DNA of 64,000 bases from Prostheceraeus crozeri. Its lineage: Eukaryota; Platyhelminthes; Polycladida; Euryleptidae. Positions 45,501 to 56,114 of the stretch are shown here, one piece after another. The notes beneath the pieces were generated by a model that ran no database searches, had not been told where the DNA came from, and saw only the letters and a program-made list of their open reading frames with translations. Position 1 is the first letter of the stretch, and each line of letters begins with the position of its first letter. The position numbers were made by a program, and so were the translations under genes. The stretch spans positions 55,940 through 119,939 of the forward strand of contig CAJQUW010000944.1 of assembly GCA_907163375.1 (NCBI GenBank), given 5' to 3'.

Positions 45501-45904
45501 CAGTTCCAAGAGCATTGGATATTATAGAACATTCTTCTCGAACAAAAAGTATAGAGGATAGCACTGCAGGTGTAAAACCCAATTCCTCACTGCTGTTGAT
45601 TTTATCCTAGATAACACTTTACCTTCGGGGGACCTATCCTTACACAAATTCGGGGTATTCCTATGAGTGGGAATTCCAGTTAACTCTTGGCTGAACTCTT
45701 TTTAGCTTATAGGGAGTTCAGATTCGTGGCGGGTCTTCTTGCTAACAATAAATTTGGCTTGGCCAAACTTCTGTCTAGCACCACCAGGTACGTCGACGAC
45801 ATTTGTATACAGGGTAGATACCATACCTTGTCCGATATATTTTCAGAAAAAAAGCGGCAAATTTTCCAACTAATATTAATTGTATTTAGTAGACTATCAG
45901 AAAA

Positions 45905-46760
45905 ATCATGTTAAAATAATACTTACAATAAATTTTCAAAATGACGGTCATTTTGTTCAACACAAAGTTCACATCGATGAATGAAATTCCTACATGATTT
46001 TCTTATCATAGATATAGGGATCCTCGAGTTCCTTTTCAGTTTGAAGTTTGAGTGTTCATTGCTTTCGAAGCTGAATGAATACACTTTATTCTGGACATTA
46101 CTCACAGAAAGAAATCGCAGATGGTGAGGTCGGGAGATCTGGTGGGCTACGGAATTGGACCACCCCTTCCAATCCATCGGCTGTTCAACCGATCGTTAAG
46201 CAAGTTCCTTGTCTGGGTACTAAAATGGGGTGGAGCGTCATCTTGTTGGAAACACAGAGGTGCGGTGAGACCGGCGAACAATAACAGGGAACACTTCCTC
46301 GGTCAGAATGTCACAGTAGCGATCACTTGTCATGGGTTCTTCACTGATGTCCACTGCTATAATGCTTAAATGATATCGCGACGAATAGGGTCAGGCCCTT
46401 TGATCTTATGGGCACCTCGTCATAGACATGAGAATTGTCTGTCGCGTTGTAAGAATCATTGTGGCGATTTACTCCACCGGACATGTTAAATGTGCACTCA
46501 TCGGAGAAGATGACTTTGTTAGACAACTAACTCTCTCCACTGTTCTTTCGAAGGGTGGTTTGCAAAAAAACAAGGCTTGCCTCTTCGTCATGGTCGAAAA
46601 TTTGCTGCATCTGATGAACCTTGTATGGTTTATATCCATTCTCCTTCATAGTTTTTCCGACTGTCCTATGTGAAACTCCGACATCATTTGCGATCACTCG
46701 TTATGACGTACGAGTGTTGTGCATAGGCAAGGGCTAAGGGCATTTTCAATATCTTCAAGG
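45905..46760 (-). pseudogene. IS630/Tc1-like transposase relic, second family
   Basis: On the minus strand the order is RRTVGKTMKENGYKPYKVHQ, the first catalytic block KVIFSDECTFNMSGGVNRHN, a LFVAIS strand, then in other frames WIGRGG and RSPDLT-x-CDFFLW, the third catalytic block. This is the DDE_3 arrangement of the 'transposable element Tc3-like' group in animals. The middle Asp block is damaged and at least three frame changes occur. No TIRs were found. It is distinct from the element at 4150-6042. Confidence 0.72.
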
Positions 46761-46859
46761 AAATAGGTTAATCCACAAACAAATTCTCGCATAAAGTCCT
46801 TCTCGAGAAATAGGCTCCTCGCTTATAAGTTTGGTTGCTTGTCACCTCGCCAAATACCT

Positions 46860-47795
46860 TCCATCATAGGAATGCTACACTAGCAACTATTATCCATGTT
46901 CTAATGCATCCTTTTGTTCTCTTATATCCAAATTTATTTGCGGCGAAGTTTTAGCTATGTTCCCTCAGGTTTGGAGAGACCTTTCTTATCGTTCATTCAA
47001 TATGGTTGGCCTGGCCCCGCTATGTGGTGCAGGTTGGGGGCCGAAACCTTGTTTTATGCAGCCACATGGCTCCTCGCTGATGAGTCCGTACATAGGTATC
47101 TAATTTTGTTTCTTGATTTTCATTTATATATGATTTTGCTGAGCTTGTCATGTTTCATGCTAGGCTCTCATTTTAGTTTATAGACAATAAACTAAATTGA
47201 CTATAAGTTTTAAATTATTTCCCGTCCCTTTAGTGGGTGGGTCGGCTAGCCGTTATATGCATTATGTTTACTACTCTGTGGAGTAAGCAACTCCATGTAT
47301 ATAAGTATTAATTTATATTCATGCGCTCTTGACTTTAAAAAGTAATTATTGTATAATTTATAGCTATAATATGCCTATATAGCTCATAATAGATATATAG
47401 CTTGCAACAATATATAATAAAATAGCTTATAAATGTCAAGTGACTAATTTGTGCACTTCTAAAACCTGCGTCATCTTTTTTCCAAATAACTGGTCTTTTT
47501 CGAATGACCACTTCCTTCGAATGTGCTGCATATTTAACTTGGGAAAAATGGGGTAGTGAAATCGACTGCTTAGCTGATTAACTGTAGCTGAGTTCATGCA
47601 ATATGAACTACAGAATGGACACGGTATGTCTTTGTCAGTCAAGCTCGTGTAGATTATGGTTGAACTGAGAAGATGCTAAAGTGAATGACGGATGTACATC
47701 CTCGTAGCATATTAAAGCTTGGACTAAGCTGATTTGCCAATCATCATTTTTATCTGTTAATCGATTTGTGATACTATTTTTTTGTGTCTGTGTCC
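46860..47795. other. No gene recognised
   Basis: An 89-codon frame at 46914-47183 and a 68-codon minus frame at 47436-47642 show no motif I can name. The first may be PLE-related 3' sequence. A TATA-rich tract lies at 47340-47430. Confidence 0.45.
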
Positions 47796-47799
47796 CTAC

Positions 47800-49330
47800 G
47801 ACTCACTGGTGAATCAAAAAGGCATGCGATACCAAATGATGCTCCCAAACTGAATAAAATTGCCAGTTGTCTTGTCAATAATGGAAAGTTCGAAGAATAT
47901 GACCGACAATTTACCAGGCAGATCAATCAAGAATTGACAGGTCTCTAGAGCGCACCAAGCGTGGATGCAGACAGTCCTAATGACAATAATAATATAAGTC
48001 CTTATAAATTATGACAGCACTAATGGCCTTGAAGCCTAGTAAAGCGGCGGGTCCTGACAACCTCTTCCCGGAATTCCTTTTAATTCTCCCGAACAATGTG
48101 ATTATTTGGTTGAGCAAATTATATTTCATCTGCTTCTAAAAAACTAAAAACTAAGAAACTGTCAACTGTCTGGAAAACTGCAAGGGTTGTCCTCAAACCT
48201 CACAAACTATCAAATCTACCTAGCAGTTACAGGCCTATCAGCTTACTCTTGTCCCTTTCAAAATTTTAGAACGCTTGATTCTCAAACGTATTTGTCACCT
48301 TGTTGACAGTCAGCTCCTACATGAACAAGCTGGCTTCCGTCCCGGGCGCTATACTTTCGATCAAGTTGTACTCCTCACAGAGGATATGGAATGTGCCTTC
48401 GAACAATCTCTTAATGCAGGAGCAGTGTTTATTGATCTTTCGGTTGCTCATGATACTGTTTGGCTTCGAGGACTAACTTTGAAACTATTAAAGATGATTC
48501 CAGACAAAAACATAGTGCAAGTGATAATGGAAATGATCAGCAATAGAAGTTTTGCGCTCTACTTGGGCGACAAGAAATCAAAAAAGCGGAGGATGAGGAA
48601 TGTTGTGCCCCAAGTTTCTGTCCTTGCACCACTCCTATTTAACATTTACACTGCAGACCTCCAAAGAATCACTAGCCAGAAATATATCTATGCAGAGGAC
48701 GTCGCCATTTTTTATGTGAACAAGGACTTCAAGTTAATAGAAAACGTACTTTCAGATGCTCTCAATACTATCAACCCCAGAGGATCTCAACTTCCACCGC
48801 TGGCCATTGAAACTCAACGCAAATAAAACGGAATGCCGCGTATTCCACCTGACGAACAGGTTGGCAAATTATCAGTTGAAAGTCGCACTGCACAATAATT
48901 ACATAAGGTTTCAATCAAAGCCGAAGTATCTTTGAGCCACTTTGGATGGATCACTTACCTATGGAGAACACATCAGGGGTACCTCAAGTAAAGTGCAAGC
49001 ACGATGAAATCTCCTACGTCGACTGGCTGGCAACTACTGGGGCTCAAACTTTAACGCCACTACGTACGTCTGCTCTGTCCCTATGTTACTCTGTAGCGGA
49101 ATACTGTGCCCTGTTTGAACAAGAAGCTCCCACGTCCATATGATCGACACAGCGCTCAATAATGTTATGAGACTAATTGTTGGGGCCATATGCTCTACTC
49201 CAGTTAATCAGCTACCAATCCTCACAGGCATTACTCCACTTGACCTACGACGGGAAGAATCACGTGTGCGTCTAGCCGTGAGCTGTTAAGCAACCTGACC
49301 ATCTTCTTCACCATCTCAATATCGGCAGCT
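47800..49330 (+). mobile_element. LINE (Jockey/CR1-like) RT region, degenerate
   Basis: ALKPSKAAGPDNLFPEFLL opens the RT. LHEQAGFRPGRYTFDQVVLL, GAVFIDLSVAHDTVWLRGLT, MRNVVPQVSVLAPLLFNIYT and KYIYAEDVAIF follow in a single 183-codon frame (48275-48826). The active-site box reads YAED instead of YADD, so the first metal-binding Asp is lost. The RT tail (LNNVMRLIVGAICSTPVNQL) is in a different frame. Frame changes also occur before 48275. No endonuclease is present, so it is 5'-truncated and dead. Confidence 0.85.
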
Positions 49331-49419
49331 ACTGAATTGACAAACGAAGACTTCTTTCACGTCGACCTTTAAACGACCTTCAATGCCTCCGACTTTCACG
49401 AGGTCGAAATGATATTTCA

Positions 49420-49684
49420 ATGCGCCTTGCTCTTGGCACCACCATGAAAAATGGCTTGCTTGCTGGGAATCGAACCCAGTCTTCGAACTGCTAACGCGGC
49501 ATCATTGTTATATAAACAAACCAGGAAGGTTATGTCATAATGCGCGCAGAAAGCTTTACTTGCTCTTGACACGATCATGGAGGGTGTACTTCGCTGGTCT
49601 TGGTAATCTTCAGGCCGCGTTAGTAGTTCGAAGACTGGGTTCGATTCCCAGCCGGCAAGCCATTTTTCATGGTGGTGCCAAGAG
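49420..49684. repeat. Inverted repeat with tRNA-like T-arm in each arm
   Basis: Arms 49420-49502 and 49604-49684 are about 95% complementary around a 100-bp loop. The plus-strand right arm contains TTCGAAGACTGGGTTCGATT followed by CCCAG. This is a perfect 5-bp tRNA T-arm with a canonical box B, then GCCGGCAAGCCA like an acceptor end. A box-A-like GGTCTTGGTAATC lies about 45 bp upstream. It is probably a head-to-head pair of tRNA-derived SINE pieces; no intact cloverleaf can be drawn. Confidence 0.6.
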
Positions 49685-49699
49685 CAAGGCGCAGAATAT

Positions 49700-50755
49700 T
49701 TGCGTTTTATATATTTGCGTTTTAATTGATTTAGTCTTCTGTGGCAGCTAGCCTATTGGTGACACAGTACTGTACATGGACAAGTTAGTCAATGAAGGGC
49801 AATCAAATAGGTGATTTATTTTTTGGTCATCTACATGTATATGCGGTTGAAAGTTGTCATCAGAAAGTCAATTATTCAATAATTTTACATCTTGATGTAC
49901 TCAATATACATGCAAATTATTGAGTTACTAAGAAAAGGTGTGGGAATTCTCATGTACGGTAATCATTAATGTAAATTGTGAATTATAAAATCCCATTGTA
50001 TACTGCACCTTTTAGTTAGTACATTGCATTAAGTAATTTACTAGCTGGTTGAAAAATGGGAAAAGCTGAAAGGCCCCTAAATCATTTCGGTTCATAGTCA
50101 ATCTGACTATAAATATTTGAATTTTTAAACCTCAAACATGTAAAAATATAAATATCTATGCATGGACATTTTTCAATTGATAATCCTTCCGCCTTGTAGA
50201 ATGAGTTGGCGACAGGGCTTGGTGTGGAAACTCTCAAAGGAAAATGATATTTTCAATCGTCAGAGCTTTCGGTGAAGGGATTGTCACTATTTTAGACATT
50301 TGATCTTATGAGCATTTATTTACTTTGATTTACTGCGTTTATAAAATATACATGTACATAAATATTAATGTGCACATTTTTGATTCCACTTTCAGAGTCA
50401 AGCTACTCTCTAGAATTCTTGATTCCATTGAATTATGTTGAATATTACTGTGTCTACTTTGAATAATTTTACTTCGGAGATATGTTGCATTTATTTATGA
50501 CATAAGTGAGAAAGGTTCATAATCTACGAATCAATCTTAATTCGATCGCATACTATGCAAGACGCTTCCAATTAATTGAAATATTGCTATCTGTCAAGAT
50601 TCATCTTAGTTCAGATTCATTCTTCAGTTAAGCCTTTACCAAAACAGTGAATTGAAGCATGATATAAGACTTCACCTGGACATGAATTATCCCAAGATTA
50701 ATGTTCTAGACTTGTCCACGATCGAATAATGTCCACAACAGTTGAAAACTTTGCT
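49700..50755. other. No gene recognised
   Basis: AT-rich intergenic sequence with several ACATGTA words and no repeat ends. Confidence 0.45.
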
Positions 50756-50760
50756 CAGCC

Positions 50761-50934
50761 GCGTTCACATTAGACCAAGATAAATTGAAATAAAATCGCT
50801 CTGCTTCTATAGCATAGCTTCTGTTCTCATTAGACCGAGTTTCTCGACTCATAGTTACAATGTGATCAGAGCAGCTCAACGATAAAACGAAATATCGTCT
50901 TTTGTCATTGTCATAATCGGTCTAATATCAACGC
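50761..50934. mobile_element. Possible MITE, ~174 bp
   Basis: GCGTTCACATTAGACC at the left and GGTCTAATATCAACGC at the right are inverted with 13 of 16 matches. ATTAGACCGA recurs inside. It is non-coding. Confidence 0.5.
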
Positions 50935-51206
50935 ACCTTCATTATTTCTTGCTCTAGTCTTTTGTTTATTATAGCTCTCATTGTGTTTGAATGAAAATTT
51001 ATAATAGCTTGTTCAGCTCAAATATAGTAGGCCTACCTGTTCAGGATTGATTTTTATCATGTGATGATGCCCATGCTGCTTGCCATAATGAATTCTGCAG
51101 TCTCTCAACATATGACTTGAAAAAAATTGCTGCATTTTAATATTGCGATTAACTAAATTTCAACTTTTAATGTAGACTAGTCTACGCATATCTTGCATTG
51201 AATAAA

Positions 51207-51245
51207 AAATGAGGACCCAGTCCTCGAACTGCTAGCGGCGTGAAG
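51207..51245 (-). repeat. Fragment of the same tRNA-like sequence as 49.4 kb
   Basis: On the minus strand GCTAGCAGTTCGAGGACTGG parallels TTAGCAGTTCGAAGACTGGG of the 49420-49684 arms. Only this short piece is kept. Confidence 0.45.
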
Positions 51246-51633
51246 ACCACCGTAGCACACTATTCGGATTAATTCGGATTTTCATGAAACTGCTAATCCG
51301 ATCACATGCTATTCGACTTTTCAAACTACAAATCGGAATCCGTAGAGAAGAAGAGGAATCCGAGCAAGTGCGATGCGACAGCAATATTCTGATCGAATTT
51401 CCACACCCCTACTCAATAATGAACATTGCAGCAAGCATCAATGGTGCAAAAGTTTCTGATAATGTTAATAGGAACAAACGATGTGCAATTGGCATGTCAA
51501 GTCAATTTCCTTTGTCATTTATTAAAAATGATACTTTAACACGCTGCTGACTTGCCGTCTAAGCTAGTGCACCAGCGATAATCAATAAATTCTGCTTTGA
51601 AAGCAGAATGTGCCTAGCCTGAATAGAATCATT

Positions 51634-53585
51634 ATGATTGAATATTGAGTTGCTTCAATAGTTCTAAATGGAAGCAAACCTAAATGGTCACCATTTCATC
51701 CAATATCAGGAATCATTAACAGGCCTTGTTCACATCTCTGAACAGCGACATAAACAGAGGGAAGTTTCAAATTTTAAATCAACACAAACAGGGAGTTGTG
51801 GTCGATGTCGAGACCAGGTTGAGGCATGTGAATTCGGCATAATACTAGGCCTGGCTAATTTCTGTTGGTGGATAAAAAGCAGCTGTTCAAGTCTGTTCTG
51901 CAATAGTAGCATAAGAAATTTCTTAAGCTACTCTTTATTTGCCCTTTCCTCTATTAATCATGAGCATATAATGAATAATGAAATTCGAGAAACACGTTAA
52001 TCGCAGAGCACGCTATTCTTTGCGAAAGGACGTATGGATGATGGTCCTTGAAAAGTTAGAGGAGCCTGTATAGCAGACCACGCTAGTATAACACGCTACA
52101 ACAAGCACGCAGGGTTTTAAAGGAAAAATTCTAGTTTTTCGACTTTGGCTTCTCGACCGTTGCTTCTCTTGGGCAGGGATTCCCATGAGCATAGGACTCG
52201 CTACAGTTTCTCAATCATAGCAGAACTTGAAATCACATCTTTTTCATTATTTATGTAAAGTTGTATAAAATCACTTTTCGGGTAATCTAGCGGAACAAGC
52301 AAAGTTGTAATTTAGTGCAAGACACCCGTTTAAGTTACTGATAATTTTATTAAGACTCTTACTCTACAATTCCCCCAAAGACAGTAGGACATACATGTAC
52401 TGTATTCTCTTGAAAGAAAGCCTGTAAACTTAAGCCATACGCAGTGATGCCATCTACATAGATCTTTAAATTGTTGATTTACAAATGCGATTTACATACT
52501 TTGTATAAATGCTCAGTACCTAGGTTTCGTTCCCGTGATTGGCCTAGTTTATTGTTGATGATGTACCATGAGAATTACCAACAGAACTCAACGAACCGCG
52601 TCGTCAAGGAATTATTCGGTTTTATCAGTCATCCTTGCTGATAGCTATTCGCTGCTACTGCATTGCTTTGAAAGTTCGCTCGCTGTTCCTCTCAGTCTCC
52701 TCACCTCTAAGCTTCATGAAGTTTCCTCGATCCGCTCTCTGTAACAGATGTTTGGAGAGTTATTTTATTAGTGACAACTTCTTCGACAAACTTTGATCAG
52801 AGCTTGAAAAAAGCTGCAGATTAACTTTTTATGAGAGTGGTATGCTTACATGATAAAGTTTCCGTGGAATGCTCTTGACTATTTGTGCAAGCAAACGTTC
52901 AGCAAACTCCAACCTATGATTGGTATATACACAATGTGTTTGGTATATTAATTTTTTGATAAGCGAATTTCATTTTGTGTATTGTACTGTAGGCCTACCA
53001 ATTAATCGCAAAGCGATGCCGGCATGTATATATGTATATATATATAGATATAATATCTATAGGGACCCTCACGCCGACTATTCGAAATGAAGAAAAAAGA
53101 CAGTTTCTCTGGAAGACCGCAAGATGTCACCGTAAGTTTACGAAACGGCAGGACAGGGAGCGTTGCTGTTATATTCTTTGATGTTTCACGAATTATATTT
53201 CGTTCGTGTACAAATTCTTCCATCGATTATAGCGTCATTCTGACAGTGTTGATTCCTTCAATTGCTACGTCACAATCCTACCTTCATCTGTTGCCTTTAT
53301 TATAATAAAGCAGCATTTATTAATTATTGCAGGCGCATTAACTTAGGTGATTTCCCAGTATTGTCCTTCAAATGATATTCAATAAATGGCCGCCGAAATT
53401 TCAGTAACTTTTGCAAATCTCAAGTTGACCCGGGGGCATGGCTACAATGTTAAATAGGGAGTTGTGTCGATGTTATGAGATGTGAACTAGGCCTGCTGAT
53501 GATTCCTGATATTAGATGAAATGGCAGCTATTCAGGTCTTTTCACAATTTTCAACTGAGGATGCAACTCAATATTCATTCATTCT
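51634..53585. repeat. Region bounded by ~110-bp inverted repeats
   Basis: 51634-51745 (GAATATTGAGTTGC, CCATTTCATCCAATATCAGG, TGTTCACATCTC) is matched on the opposite strand by about 53470-53585. The 1.9 kb between has no recognisable gene; the 110-codon frame at 51668-52000 overlaps the left arm. It could be a non-autonomous element or two inverted copies of one repeat. Confidence 0.5.
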
Positions 53586-53689
53586 ATTTACATTGAGATG
53601 CAGCATGTACAACATGCACAGTAGGCCTATGCATAGCATGTGGTGCAGTATTTGCACGATGTACAGTATGCACAACATGTGCAGCATGT

Positions 53690-56110
53690 GTAATATAATA
53701 ATAACCGTTTATTTCAAAGATATTGGAAATCAGGAATCAGAAGTTTTCCAGCATAGCAAGGTTACATAAGTATATGCGAATACAATCATTCAAATAATCA
53801 TGGTAAAGTCATCAAAAGATATACAAGCTGACTTATTGAAGTTATATGAAATTAAAGAAATATATGTGTGCACTTTGATCTACAGACTAATTGAGTTCGC
53901 GATTTGAGTACAACGTATGAAGGATGAGGACCTACGATCAGACCTACAAATCGGCATCAAAAGTCGTCGCGAATAAGATAGCACTTCAGGATACAAATCA
54001 TACAGCAAATGCTCAGGTTTCCTCATTGAATTGAAAAATGCGATGGCTTGGATCTTTCGTCGATCTTGAAGTGATGGAAAGATATCACACTTGCAATCTT
54101 TGCCACAGATTATTCGGTGGCATTGCTTTCGGATCTTTTCTAGTTTCCTCTGGTGTTTGTTACTCATTCCAATAAAAAGAGGGCTGCTACTCGAGGATTG
54201 GTCGTATCAAACTTGAATATACTTGCAAAGGTGTTTTCTTATCGGAGAAGCTCTTCATTTGTCGTAATACGTAAAAATTCTTATTCGCTTTTTTGCAAGT
54301 ATAATTGACATGGTCGTCCCAAGACAAGTTTGCATTGTAAACAATTCCTAATATCTTTAACTGCGAGCATAGTTCAATTGCTCATGTATCTAAGGATAGG
54401 TGATGGACCTTACTCTTCTTTGGAATGATCAAGCACTTTGATTTTTCATCATTGAGCAAAGTGCCATTTCTCAGACACCACGTGTTAACATGCGACATTT
54501 CTTTTGCAACCACATCGCTGACATTCGATAGTGATGTTACTGATATTGAGATCACATCATCCGCATACTTCAATATGCGAGCTTCTTCATGTAGAAGGAG
54601 AAGTGATCCCATATGAGCTGCAAAAATGCATGGGGACAAAATTCAGCCTTAGGGGACTCCTGACGATGTTCTGATTTGATGACTTGTTGTTTGATTAATG
54701 ACAACTTGTTGGTATCTTTCAGATAGGTAACTATTACACCACTTAATGAAATTGGAAGGAAGGTTTCCACGAATAAGCGTCATGATTAAGTCTTTGTGAG
54801 AAACATAGTCAAAAGCGCGTTTAAAATCGATGGAAATGATGACAAGGCCTTCAGATTCCTTTTTATCCAGTTGAAGAGTGATATAGTCTTGTAGGTATAT
54901 ATGGGCATGCAGTGTCGATGACTTTGGCCGAAAGCCGAACTGTTGCAAACCATACAAAGCTATCAATTTTTCTTTGACTGAGTATAAAAAGATTTTCTCA
55001 AAAATTTTAGCAAAAATTGGTAATAAAGAAATTGGTCTGAGGAATTGGCACAGACGAACAGGTCTTCTTTGGGATGGGGCGGATATTCGCTAATTTCCAC
55101 TTGATTGGTACGTAGCAATTTTCGATGGACAAGCCAGGGATGCGGAGCCGGAACCGGAGTCGGAGTCGGAGTCCCGGAGTCCTATCATTTTTGCTGGAGT
55201 CGGAGTCCGGCCTATAACTAGACCCGAAATATACTACAAAAAATTATTTATCCTCGTGCATAGCTGTCACTGTTTTGATGTCAACTTTCTCCGTCAAACA
55301 AAAGTACAGAGACACTGCTACATGCAAAGCTTGCAATAGCTGAGGGAATGAACCGTGATAGTGAGAAAAGGATTGTCTTTTCACTCGGTGATTCAGTTCC
55401 TAGCCTCGATCACACCTACGCACCAAAGGTCACATCAGAGACAAAAATGAAATACTAGTTTGTTTGAGAACATTACCTCTTACCCTCATGTTAATCGTGT
55501 GTGATGGCTCCTCTAAAGCACATATTAAAATTGAAAGTGTACTTATATTTTTTGGAGAAGGATGGGGATTTTCCTGCCTGGTAGAGACTGGGGAAACCCC
55601 GTGTGAAGCACACATCAACAAGATGGGAGGAGCCGAGTCGCATGCATCCAACTGAAAGCGACATTTGATCAACTTTCATCGAAAATGATTGATAATTGAT
55701 GCAGCAATGATCACTAAAGATAGGTTCAGGTAAGCCTATAATGATCCATGATGTAGGTTACCATTTTTTTCAAAAAAACTGAGTTATATATGCTCGCTAC
55801 CCGGAGTCGGAGTCCTATCAAAAGCCGGAGTCCTATCAATCCCCGGAGTCGGAGTCCTATCAAAATGGTCGGACTCCGCATCCCTGGGACAAGCAAATGA
55901 GATGCGTCAAGGGTGGAGCTAGAATATCGGATGCTACGATAATTATCTGAGGATGTATTCCATCGCTTCCTCCACTTTTAACCTTCTTAATATGGATCAG
56001 TTGGTGATAGACGGAGTCTACAGATATGCTAGGAGACCAAGAATGTTCACAGATATTTGAGTCAAGTAATTCGCTGGCTACATCAAACTGCTTCCTTTCG
56101 CTAAAGTAAT
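53690..56110 (-). mobile_element. LINE (CR1/Jockey-like) on the minus strand, split by a hAT-like element
   Basis: Going down the minus strand from about 56110: a SGGSDGIHPQII-type palm entry, then (after the insertion) KWKLANIRPIPKK, QFGFRPKSSTLHAHIYLQDY and VIISIDFKRAFDYVSHKDL with the first catalytic Asp. ILKYADDVISISV then gives an intact YADD, and RKLEKIRKQCHRIICG the tail. Frames change at least three times, so it is inactive despite the intact YADD. The 3' end has AATAAA and a TTATTATTATATTA tail near 53690, the same style as the LINE at 9.4-10.7 kb. No endonuclease was found upstream. Confidence 0.83.
55135..55886 (-). mobile_element. hAT-like CAGGGATGCGGAGTC element, copy 3, 752 bp
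   Basis: It has complete ends (CAGGGATGCGGAG and CTCCGCATCCCTG) and a perfect 8-bp duplication GGACAAGC (55127-55134 and 55887-55894). It is inserted in the coding region of the minus-strand LINE. The interior matches copies 1 and 2, including the 62-codon frame (55491-55679). Confidence 0.9.
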
Positions 56111-56114
56111 TGGC

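Larger units (their letters stand above)
43135..45860 (+). mobile_element. Penelope-like element 5' and RT portion, interrupted by foldback copy B
   Basis: Non-coding 5' sequence (43135-43450, also seen at 425-895) leads into PLE N-terminal coding sequence (LPNPIRSKIPLQIFHKYTTH). After a 726-bp insertion come VVTGDLSIISNP and the RT core: PKLFWVPKLHKNPYKSRFI, FWSINSSGKFLDSM and YNFSTLYANLN. TRYVDDICIQG stands at the active-site position near 45790. Several breaks are present; no nuclease follows it. Confidence 0.8.

Noticed and set aside
47060-47120. CTGATGAGTCCG as another hammerhead core
   Set aside because: No GAAA follows at the right distance and no stem I partner exists.
46914-47183. 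89-codon hydrophobic frame as a membrane protein gene
   Set aside because: Looks like translated PLE-adjacent or intergenic DNA. No start context, homologue or conservation could be shown.
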